Of a DNA stretch of 64,000 nucleotides, positions 34,701-45,222 are shown one piece after another; position 1 is the first letter of the stretch; every line of letters begins with the position of its first letter. Position numbers and translations under genes: made by a program. Source of the DNA: Scatophagus argus (lineage: Eukaryota; Chordata; Actinopteri; Scatophagidae); contig NC_058501.1 in NCBI RefSeq assembly GCF_020382885.2, forward strand, positions 15,328,501-15,392,500, in the 5' to 3' direction. Below the pieces are notes generated by a model. The model had not been told where the DNA came from, did not search any database, and saw only the letters and a program-made list of their open reading frames with translations.

Positions 34701-37700
34701 TGGTTTACACTGTGGTGAAGCTGTACAAGGTTTTCATTAACAACAGCCTTGCAAAAGTGCTTAAATCATCCTCTCTCTCTCTCTCGCTCCATCTCTCAAT
34801 TACACAGGCTCAAAAGCATGCAGTTCTTTTAAAAAGTGTCAGGTGCATAACCGTTCTTTCCTGCATGCACATTCACATATATAAAACACATGCTGGGGGC
34901 AAGCAAGCATTCATTCACTCAAACACACACACACACAACATACCCTCATCCAGGTCCATGAAGACACCTGCAGGTATAATACACCTCAGCACCCTTCATA
35001 TAGTTTATAGCAGGTAACTCAACTCTTTAACTAATTTCACTTTAAAATTCTTGAAATTCATCGAAGAAACATTAACAGGCAAAACAAAATGGGTCATATG
35101 GAGTTGACTACCTGAGAAAAAGATGGTGCCAAGGCCTAAGAGAATCACAGCGCCCAGGATGCACTTGTTCACAGAGAACCCGCTGTCTTCCTCCCGCTGT
35201 GGCAACTGAAACTCTTCCTCTCCTTCCTCTTCCTCCTCTGCCCTCCCGATCCGCTCCAGAGCTGCTAGGAGAGACCTCCTTCTCCTCACCTCCGGTTCTC
35301 CCTCCTCTCCTGTCTTCTCAGTCCTCTCCTCACCCACCTCTGAATCCACAGGGGAGTCTGGAGCCGTCGAGGGGAAGAGTATGAAAAGCTGTTAAAGTGT
35401 ATTTTCACATCATTTTATGGGTACATTAGCTACTGATCACTTAATGTGATGATATCCATTAGAGAAATTTATTTTCTGCCACAGTTATTATTTGAAAACA
35501 AAGCTGTTGCACATTATTGGGCACAAATTTGCACTTACATAGTTCATGTTAGACAACACAGCAGCTATGGAGCAGAAACCGGTTTGATGCTGAAGTAGGA
35601 GACAACACTCCTCATGGGAGGTAAGACTTCTTTATTAGCTCTGCAGGGCGTGACACGCTAACTAATTTGCTCCATTGTCATTCATTATTTTCTTTGCATA
35701 CATGAGGCTTAATTCTTGAATAAACAATCCACATCCAGTTTTTTTTTTTAAATTGCCATGTACAAAGTCTTCCAACTCTTTACCTCACATTTTATTGTTA
35801 CAGAGCATGGATAATATAAAACAGCACTTTAATGAAGTCACTGAACTCTACTTGGCATACAGAAAGTGTAAGAAAGAACTGCACAACAGAGCAAAAGAAG
35901 ATTCATTTTTTTAATGCTGTAGCAAGAAAAAGTGCTGCAGACCAAAACCAACACACTGCAAAAAACTTTAGAGGTCTCAGTCCCTCTGAAGCCAATTTAA
36001 ATCTGCAGGGTGTCATGCAACTAAAAGTCTCTCTGTCACATCATGCTCCCTGCCTCATACCAACCACAGCCTCTCCAGACCACCTCCTGGCCCAGATACT
36101 GAATAATTCCATTACCAGCTGGTCCACCAAGTACACTTCAAACACAAACAGTACATACGGCTTGATAGAGGCACACCAGGTGATGACCTTTGCCATGTTT
36201 ACATGTACATAATAAAAACTGATTTTGTGGTTATCAAATGATCAAATGATGAATAAAATAATGACCCAACTAAAAATCTTGCTTTTCATACCTGCTTGTT
36301 TCCCTACATCAGTCGCCCTCTGAGACAGGTCCGACTCGTCTCCATCCTGTTGCAGTCCCTCCACATTTAGCGGATGCAGTGATCCTTCCTGTGTGAGACT
36401 CTCTCCTTCCTGCGTAAACTCCAGCCCTCGCAGAGTCTCTGTGCTCAGCATTGTGGCTGTGGGCTCATCAGGGGAGGGAGTTATGTGGGTGCACGGGTCA
36501 GAAAATGAATCAGGCTCAGGGCTGGACTGTGCTGGGCCCTCAGGTAGGCCCTCCGACTGGCTGAGTGCATCACCGCCAGGGGCAAAGCTGCCGGATACTT
36601 CCAAAGAGGTGGGAACAGGGGCATCAGTGACGGCGGCCGGCAAGGAGCCATGCTGCTCTGTGCTTGTGTCTCCACTTAGATCTGCTGTTTTCTCTTCTGA
36701 TACCTGGGAATAAAAATCACCTGGGAATTCAGATCAAATTCCTCAAGGTATTTCACTGTTTGTCAAAAGTTTCAGCTCTCCCTTTTAGCAATTTTGCTCC
36801 TGATTCTAAAGAAAATGTTTAACATTACTGACAGTTAGATAAGAACTTCTTTACCACTCTTCTGTCTGTATGGAAAATATAAAGCTGCTGCCAGCAATGC
36901 TCAGTATAGTGTAAGAAGTAGAGACAGGGGGAGGGAGGGAAGGCACCTGTATATCTTACTAGCTGATACATTATATACACATTGCATCTCATAACTATCG
37001 AGGATCAAGAAGCTGAGGAGCTTTGTTGATAGCCAACATATCTTTGAAAGCGCATACAGCAGCCTGGGTAAAAGCATTTTTATCATTTAAAATAACAGCT
37101 TGGTACAGCAGCATAAGTGTTACAATTGTAGAAAACTTGAATGGCAAGTTACAAAGACTACTCTGCAATACATCTGACAGTGCAGTACGCAGGCAGGCTA
37201 AACAAAACTGCAGACACCTCACACCCACGGCACTCAGAGTTTGAGCCGTTGTCTGGCCATCGAGTCATAAACCCAAGGGCCAGTCAGAACATGTACAACA
37301 AGTCTTTTATTCCCTGAGCCATACAGGTACTGAATACCGAATGACTGCATCAGAGAACAAGATCTGCTCTCTGATATTATTTATACAACCTATTTACCAC
37401 TACCTGTCCATTTACACTGTGCTATCCACAGTGTATGTACTATTGTTGGACTAAGCCATTAGGAATTTCCACTGAGGTGGCCAAAAAAAAAAATCAATTT
37501 TTGTAAAATGATAGTTCACCACTTAACATGTATGCTGGACTATTTCTTGCCAGGACCAGTTTCCAGGAATTTACCAGTGTTAAGTATTTAAGTAGTCCTG
37601 GTTATGGTATGAGCATGTGGTTTAAGTGGTTTAAATGTACACTTGTATGTCTTCTGGCAATTCAGAGCTGACTATTCACCCAAACCATGGTATAATTACA

Positions 37701-38500
37701 AAATTAAAGATAGGAAATTATATGCATTGTTTACCAGGGGGTCCTCCACAGGGGGTCTGTTTGCAGAGTCTGTAGGCTGGCTCTCACCAGAACCTGGCCC
37801 ATCAAACACAGACACAAGAGGCAAAAAGGGAGACTTTTAACGTAATAGTTTAACACATTTCAAGCGGAACACTCTGAAATGCAGCCATTCTAACCTGGGT
37901 TATACTGCATATAATACAAACTGGTAAGATATGTAGTATGTTATTTTTCACTTTTAAGTTTGTTTGATTTATTATCAGAGAAGGCGAATGGGGAAAAAAA
38001 GTAAACCAAAATTAGAGCTAGAAATTATTAACAGGTTTGTGTGCTGATAATCAGTTTTTTCTAAACCATAAATCCTCAAATTTATTGTGACCAACACCTG
38101 CCGCAGATGTAGAGCTTTCTTCATGGTGCTCTGTCCCCTCTGCCAAAGGCCTCACGGTTTCAGCGACAGTTTCCTGTAACAAACAGACAAACACCCTTTA
38201 GAGATTATAGTTGGGGTCTAACCTAATCTGAACATACTATCCATGCCTTAACCTTTCTGAATAATAGCTACATCAGAAAAAGAAAAGAAAAGAAAAATAG
38301 ACTGTCTAATTACAGAAACCTACTTCATATTCAGGTGACCCAAAAGAATATCAACTGGGACAGGGAAAGTTTCTTTTAATAATGCATTTTCAAAGACGCT
38401 GCACACAGCGACTCCACATGTTCATATGCTCTTTGCAGAGGGGTGATACCTCAGGAGTGAGGATTGTCCAGCTGTTGTTAGCACTGCTGCCACGAGACAT
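31740..38500 (-). CDS. pbxip1: Pre-B-cell leukemia homeobox interacting protein 1
   Basis: Single-pass membrane/coiled-coil protein of the PBXIP1/CCPG1 family; the mammalian protein binds PBX homeoproteins and also acts as a cytoplasmic scaffold. Ten coding exons: 38500-38450, 38173-38098, 37793-37735, 36703-36292, 35357-35112, 34967-34944, 34361-34309, 34033-33920, 33749-33515 and 33343-31740. All junctions agree in phase and sum to 2874 nt, giving 957 residues (human 731). In order: MSRGSSANNSWTIL at the N-terminus; an acidic low-complexity region; a transmembrane helix (CILGAVILLGLGTIFFSG, exon 35357-35112); a coiled coil (LNKLAKGNQEISVLQAQLQ onward, exons 34033 and 33749); a long Lys/Glu/Trp/Asp-rich region (about 32330-33240) with 25-residue tandem repeats; and a conserved C-terminal domain (DGIFVHDQMSFQEFVEDL). 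The extra length over mammals comes mainly from the K/E/W-rich expansion. A non-coding first exon lies at about 40610-40690. Confidence 0.93.
32374..32523 (-). repeat. 75-bp in-frame tandem repeats in pbxip1
   Basis: On the plus strand the phrase CACTGTTTCCTCTC recurs at 32374 and 32449 and, diverged, at 32524, an exact 75-bp period (25 codons). The encoded units share the pattern ERKQW-x(4)-EWKSK-x(5-6)-EWK. Looser copies extend through the rest of the K/E/W-rich part of the exon. Confidence 0.9.
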
Positions 38501-40609
38501 GGCCCCCTAGAGGCTTCGCCTGTCTCCTGCAACACAGGAAGAACATAACAGAGCAGATTAGTTGTAGTTCACTGAGAAGAAACTAAATTATACTGCTAAA
38601 TGTCCTATACTCCTTTGTATAACTGTCTGTGACTGCGACTTTCCAACATGGTGAAAATCCTAAATTTTTTGTGATAGCGTACTGGAAAAATAGAGGTTTC
38701 TGGTTTGTTAACAGTGTACATGCTAAATGGACAGTTGACAACCCCAAGTGAGCAGATGTATTGTTGGGAGGCCTGCCACTAGTCGACAAATAGGGTGACA
38801 GTGTGAGAACTGAACCTCAAAAAGTTTACATCTTCTCTTTGCCCATACCCTGGATTTGAATACATGCCTTTGCTATTCAGCCTCACCCATTCTGCCAATA
38901 AAGGAGCTACTGTAACCTGCTGTTAACACTTTGCTCTGTGTGTGTGTGTTTGTTTGTTCATGCATGCAGGAAGTTCAGTTCCTCGGACCATTCAGTTCTT
39001 CATTAGTAGTTTGCATGTGTTCATGGGTCTTTCGGTCACCCTTGCTTTTTAGTGGCTCGGAAATGTTTTGGCAGAGACACCGGTAACTAAGGCAGGCACT
39101 ATTCTGAAGATACAGACAGTATAATGGGCTGTCCATTTCAAAGCAACTGGGCTGTTAAAAGATGTCTGCAAGCCATCAAACACTAACTGTACACTGTATA
39201 CATATCCATTTGTACATATTACTAAGCAATTACAAATGTTATCGTAAGAAACATTTGGTGCACCTGTTTTTTTTCTTAATCTCTGTCTGTGTTGCACAAC
39301 TCATTAAGTGGAATCTCAGACTGACATTTCAGTTTCAGCACTTAGTCAGACACACGTAAAGCAGCTATATAAAGCCTTTACTTTCAACCTGCTGAGGATA
39401 ACATAACAAGGATGCATATTTGGCTTTATGCAGCAACTGCAGAAAGTAGTAGCTTAACCACTTAAGTTAACACCACACCGTCTGGGTAATGACACACTTC
39501 ACTCCCCAAATTCAATTCTCTCCCAGCTCTCGCAATTTAGGTCTCCTAATCGAGTGCCTCCCAAGAGGAGTCTTCTGAATCCAGCCTAAGGCCCTGGGAG
39601 CATTGTGGAGCATATAGTGGAATGGCTTAAATAGATACCGGCTAAATATAGCTACCATGAGATTGACGAGAGACAAAAAGAGGGAGCATGCAGGAGATGG
39701 CCATGGGGAACACAACAGAGACAGAAATGTATTCTAAGGACAGCGTTAAAAGGATTATTCTAAATACACCACAAAGCCGATGGCTTTAGCAGAGAAAAAT
39801 ATTTTCACTGCCTTGTAGTCTGCTCTTATTCTCTTATGTTTATGAGTAATGAGTAATTTAATCTATGAAGCTTTAGCTTTGGGAGGCTGGATCACATCAT
39901 ATCTGAACTTTATGTGATCACAGCCATCATATTACAGATATCTGACAGCCAGCATGACGTCAGGTTAATAAAACTTTGTTCAAACAAATAATACGACTTT
40001 ATTTTACGTACCATCTAAAGTTGAGTTAGGTAATAGAGGTCGTGAGCAAATTACAACCAAATATATGACTACCACTGTACACCTAGTCTTATCATCTTGA
40101 TCTCAGTAGGGAAAAATTACCAAAAAAGGTCAAGAGAATAAACTGCAGGAGAGGCCGTTAGGACAGCAATGTTCGGCAGTCAGCAAACGCACCGTAACCA
40201 GCTTGTTCACAGCAGTTAACGCTCAGCATCCTCAACAAAGCAGGCAGCTCAGTAACTGTTAAGAGTTTACACGCTGTTAGGGGTGAAGGGGTATCAAACG
40301 TGTGCAAATGCTATATGGCGATTAAAAAAAAAAGCGTAACACCGAGTAAACTCAGAAATATCACATTTAAACGCACTGAAGGCCAGTATGAGTAAATAAA
40401 ATCCTCGACGGGTTCAAAACACCCTTCAACATTAGCCTTTAAAAACTTCCCACTTCAAGCCTTGCGCCGCAACGGCGGTCATCAAGCAAACAGGAAAAGT
40501 GTGTGAAACGACGTTGGTGACAGAACGGCAGAACAAACGACCAATGTTGTTAACCTGTGATTAGAAAAAAAACACATGGAAGTTACATCTGAATTCAGGT
40601 CACTCTTAC
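38501..40609 (-). other. 5' UTR part and first intron of pbxip1
   Basis: The second exon begins at 38526 after acceptor TGTTGCAG, giving a short 5' UTR before the ATG at 38500. The rest, up to the donor at 40610/40609, is intron with no recognised gene. Confidence 0.7.
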
Positions 40610-40690
40610 CGTGGTCCGTCGCTTTACTTCAGACCCTGCAGTCAGATTTAGAGCAGATACTTCTGTGTATTTCCATCCAACTTGATAACT
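40610..40690 (-). other. Putative non-coding first exon of pbxip1
   Basis: Minus-strand sequence ending GACGGACCACG followed by GTAAGAGTGAC, a strong donor. It lies directly downstream of a CCAAT/GC-box promoter region and in the correct orientation to splice to 38526. The upstream boundary is an estimate. Confidence 0.6.
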
Positions 40691-40850
40691 TAGATCGAGC
40701 CTCCTGAACTTCCAAGGGCCAAGCGTCTCTGGTCCAATCACAGACAGTATTCGCTCTAGTCCCGCCCCTCATTTCCCAGCTGGACCAATGGCAATGCGAC
40801 GTCAATGTACTTTCACTGGGAGAGCTTCCAAGTTGATTGACAGGCGCAGG
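40690..40850 (-). promoter_or_regulatory. pbxip1 promoter with CCAAT boxes, GC box and a PBX-PREP decamer
   Basis: Contains CCAAT at 40734-40738 and 40785-40789, a GC box CCCGCCCC at 40761-40768, and the decamer TGATTGACAG at 40834-40843, which is the textbook composite site for PBX with PREP/MEIS. No TATA box is evident, as is usual for housekeeping-type promoters. Assignment to pbxip1 rests on position and orientation of the predicted first exon. Confidence 0.6.
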
Positions 40851-41770
40851 TGATGGCGAGTATGTAAAACATACATTTTACATGTGTTATAATTTGCCAT
40901 ACACCTCCAGTCCTCGATACTTAATGTTGTAGTCCACACGCTTGGGTTGATTCCAGGTTGATATTTTGTCCTTTTTTGTTCTTGAAACACAATTTGTATC
41001 CTGTGTTGTTCAAAACATATATCCTGATTTGGATCTCTATGAAATCATCACCATTTCTCCATTACAGTTTTGCAGACTTTGTCAGATAAAACAAACGCGA
41101 GCCTGAAAGTCCTATTAAAAGCACATGAAAGTTTAGTTTGACATCTAAGCCAAATGATTATTATGATTATTTTATTTTATTGTACAGTATGCAAACTATA
41201 AGTTCAGTCAATAGAAAATGAACAAAAAATGCAGACATAAAAGTAATATTTTTCTATTCATTAGTTCTTTTATTCATTGCACACCAGTTTGTGTTGTACA
41301 GTGAACATCAGGGGTGCCGTTCCTCAAGATCTCAGCTCAGCACGGTTGAATTCAGGAAACTCTGACCCAGTATTATAATGAACATTTGTAGCATCTGGAA
41401 ATGTGCTAGTGTGTTTCCTGGAACCCAAGAATAGCATCCTATAGATACTGAAAAACAGACATAAAAAAATATTTGAACACATGAAATGATTTTAGGATTT
41501 AGTAAAACTATTCATAAATGAAGCTGTTGCTTTCCGAAAACTGAGAAACTTAATTTAAACAGTAGACAACACAAACCGAAATATATGACTTAGAAAGATT
41601 TTTGCTGTCATATGAGAAAAGACTCCTACTTGCCAATAATCTGCCACCACCTCCGATCTAAGATCCATTCTTGATGAGATAAAAGCTGGTTGAAATTACA
41701 ATACGGGAGCCAAGGGAGAAAAGGAAGAAAAAAAAAATCAATGTTTCACCACTCGATCTTCTCTTGCTCA
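40851..41770. other. Intergenic region between pbxip1 promoter and lenep
   Basis: AT-rich sequence with no recognised coding exon. It probably includes the lenep 3' UTR, with AATAAA-type hexamers on the minus strand near 41265-41280. Confidence 0.5.
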
Positions 41771-41775
41771 GTCTG

Positions 41776-41970
41776 TCAGTCCAGGATCTCTTTGATGCAC
41801 CAGCAGCAGAGCAGGAAATAGAGACACTCCTTAACCGACTGGATAAAACTGTAGGCAAAGTTTCCACCCAGGAAGTTCTTGCCTCGTCCCAGACCCATGG
41901 CCATGTCGCGCAGGTGCTGTCCCAGAGATGAGGAGGGCATGGCCTGGGGGAGAGGACGCTGTGGATGCAT
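41776..41970 (-). CDS. lenep: Lens epithelial protein (LENEP/LEP503-like), 64 residues
   Basis: Single-exon ORF with ATG at 41970-41968 and TGA at 41778-41776. The human LENEP protein is a 61-residue product expressed in lens epithelium, of unresolved molecular role. The similarity is seen at both ends: an N-terminus of the type MHPQRPLPQAMPSS (human MQPRTQPLAQTLPF) and a C-terminus KECLYFLLCCWCIKEILD (human KEVAYILLCCWCIKELLD). The middle is divergent (basic, glycine-rich). A longer open frame extends 11 codons upstream to 42003, but the family start is the ATG used here. In human the gene lies near SHC1 and PBXIP1, which fits its position between those two genes here. It is short enough to be missed by automatic annotation. 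Recognition is from memory of the family, without an alignment. Confidence 0.85.
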   Translation of the reverse strand: MHPQRPLPQAMPSSSLGQHLRDMAMGLGRGKNFLGGNFAYSFIQSVKECLYFLLCCWCIKEILD

Positions 41971-42149
41971 GGCTCCGGAGAGGAAAACAAGCACAGGCAA
42001 CAAGGAGGGCCCGAGGATGAGAAGATATAAGAGGTGAGGTCTGGCTGGGCCTGCGTGACAGCTGAGGTCTGCTCCGTGTTCCTGGCACAGGTACTCCCTC
42101 TACTTATAACCTCCTGTACAAAGTGCAGGCTGCCTCCGTTCACGTCCTG

Positions 42150-45100
42150 CTTTTTCTCGACTGTTCCATGCTTTCAAACACCCGCTGATTGATTAAAGGC
42201 CTTGTTTACCTCTGCTGTGCACTGTGCCCCTCTGTTGTATGGTCCCCCCCACACACACTGACTCTCCCCTAGGCTCTAAAAATCTCTGAATCAGGCCCCT
42301 GCTGACACAGACTCATCTGTTCACAGGACAGTTCCAGTAGCTCGTCCCTCCCTTTGTTCAGGACAGTATGTGACAGGCAATCACACCTTCTAGCATTGTG
42401 TGCGCTCTGTTGTTTCATTTTCCATCAATGTTTTTGGTGTACTTAGGTAGAAAAATTAAAGAGATCTTTATATAAAAAGGGCTGTTAACAGGGTGATAAA
42501 TACATAAGCACTTATCATATCAAAAGCCAAACTCACAAAGAGAGATGAATGATATATGTATTTATATATGCAATCTATTTTTTCAGATACAGGTGTAAAC
42601 CAACACATTTCCCTAAAAACAAAAAAAGGTATTAAAACAGAAAACATATAAAGTAAAAATCAATATCTGTGCACGGCATTTGAAAGTAACCTTTGGCTTT
42701 CAAAAACACAAATTAAAAAGTACAACAGCATCATCAACACTATCACCACCACCAATAACAAACAAGATTCTTTTTTTTTTTTTTGAGAGAGGATTTCATG
42801 CAACAAAGGCATCTGTGATGAAACAATGATTAACACGGAACGGGTTCACTAATGATACGATGAGGGTCAGGTGGGTCCGCTGCAGTACACACTCACACAT
42901 ACACACACACAGCAGAACTTTAAGATCTGGTTTTCCTATGTCTAACCTATAAACACCTGAACAGGCAGAGTGTGAGTGTCTGACCCAGCTGTCACTCTGG
43001 TATGTGTGTGTGTGTGCATGTAAGATTACATGAGAGCCCACTTCAGGGTCGGACAACTAGCTGACGGTTGAGGTTCAGGCTGAAAGATCCCATCTCGTGT
43101 ATCTCTCTGACACGTTCAATCGGCTTTAAGAAGAGCTACCTCGGCGCTGTGGTGTCTGGCTCTGTGTTCGCTTATCCACTAAGTCATTAAATATACAACT
43201 ATGAAAACAATAATCTAATGCTAAGCTGACCAGTCAAAAATCATTGTTATTTACAAGAAATATCCCCTCCACCAATGGTGACATCAAGTATCTGTGACTA
43301 TAAGCTGGATGCAAGAATGTGCATCAGAGGAGATTGCCATCACTGGATCTGTTTGTGTGTGTGTGTGTTGATCAGAGTGTCATTTTTGCAGAGTCTTTGT
43401 TTAACTGAGAGGCTTGTATAAGATTCTCCTGCAGTTGACTACATTTGAATTAAGTACATAAGGTGACTGCATTGAAGTGACGTGACTGCATTGAAGAAAC
43501 AAGGCACGATTAAAAAGACATTTTCAAAAAAACAAAACAAAACCAACGTCATGAACTGAGGGAGGAGGAGGAGGAGGAGGAGGAAAGGAGAAACAATAGT
43601 GTGAACTTCTCCCCTCCCAGAGATCCTCAAAAGTCTGTGAAAACAGCACACTGAGGAGAAACATTTGGCTTCAACATCCCATCATTAGCAATGCAACAAA
43701 CACATTTATGTCCTTATGTTCAATTCCCTCAAGTGATTGAAAAATAAAGCACATCACTATACACAAACATTACTTAACCAGTTACTACGACATACTTTGC
43801 ATCATTTTTGCAGAGGGAAGTTCATTGCCTAGATTGTTCAATGTTTCTCACTGGCCACCAGTTAAAGGGATCTCCTCTATCTACTCTTTTGCTTTCAGTC
43901 AGAACAATCTGTGAAGATAGAACCCATAGATTGTCAATGCAAACACATACTAAGAAGTCAATGAAAAGCAACAGATCAAAACTGATCTGCTCTGTGCTTC
44001 TCAAAATGTACTAGTTTCTGTGTTTGAGGGTGACATTAATGCACCATTTACATTAAAGACAGATTATTCCTCCCTTTAAAACAGGCCCATTTAATACACA
44101 TTTCCTCCTATCTAAATTTGCTCCAATGTTGTGAGCACACAAGACAGACAACTGTTGATAACTGTCATGGCTTTCTCTGCTGTAAGCAACCAAGTTCATG
44201 TTTCTTTGGTGCAGGCCGTGTGCGGTGTGAAGGTGTGTGTGTATCTGAGTTCACTGAGGGCTGCCAGTCCAATCCTCCTGAACTCAGAATGTCAAATATG
44301 AAAGCCAAACAAAACAGACAAACAAACAATAAAAACCGTAATGGTCATTGGCATAGCAGTCCCCAGTTTTGCATACAGGCTCTCCTCATCACCAGGTATC
44401 ACTCTGGGGGTCAGAGTTCAAAAGTTCTTAGAAGGGGAGTAGTTGGGGTTGGGTGGCCTTCCTGATTAGGTTGGAAGCAAACTTTTTTTATGCATATTTA
44501 CCAGGCAGATTTATTACAAAGTCAGGTTTGCTGCTGAGGTGCTCCAGTGACACGTGAAGGGAGAGCTTATGCTCGAGCCTGGTTCAGTCTCACAAGCAAA
44601 GAACCACCGACATCCAGTTTGTGTTTTGCCTAATACGCTGCAGCAACAGTCTGAGGAGGGAAATCATTCCCCTGAACGAAAGAACCTGTGCTTGAAAGCA
44701 CTGAAAAGCTCATTTGATATCCCATTTCCTTTTGTAGTTTTCAGTTTTCCACATTTTTCTTGCACACGATTCCATGTGTTAGTAAAGTGTTCTGTTTTTT
44801 GTTGTTTTTCATAATCACACAATAAGATTTTTTTTTTCCTTTAAAAAAATTTGCATTTGTTTTCTGCCCCACTCTGAAATTAGCAAAGGGCTCCGCCCTG
44901 GTTCACAGTAGGCTGTTGAGAAATTGCAGCAGTGCTTCTCCGTTGTGGAGGGATGCGCTTGATAGTCGGTGGAGTCACAGTTTGGCTTTCAGATAGGAAT
45001 ATGTAGCAACAGCAGCAAGTGAGTGACTATGCAGAGAAACTGTGATGTTTTTTTTTCTTTTTTTTTGGCTTTCTTTGCTCTGTTGGGTGCATGTGCATTC

Positions 45101-45222
45101 TTGTGTATGTGTGTTATGCGTAGTGTTGCTGTGTTTATTAGGGCATAAGAAGATGTCTTTGTCTTATGTTGTGGAGGGAACGTGTGTGTATTTGGTGGAG
45201 TATTTCATTGGTGTGTGTAACG
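42150..45222. other. Region downstream of shc1, including its probable 3' UTR
   Basis: No coding exon was recognised and no pygo2-like sequence was noticed. The shc1 3' UTR should occupy part of it; AATAAA-type hexamers on the minus strand occur near 45134 and 44507. A GGA repeat lies at 43559-43584. Confidence 0.5.
43559..43584. repeat. (GGA)n trinucleotide repeat
   Basis: About eight GGA units in non-coding sequence downstream of shc1. Confidence 0.9.
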
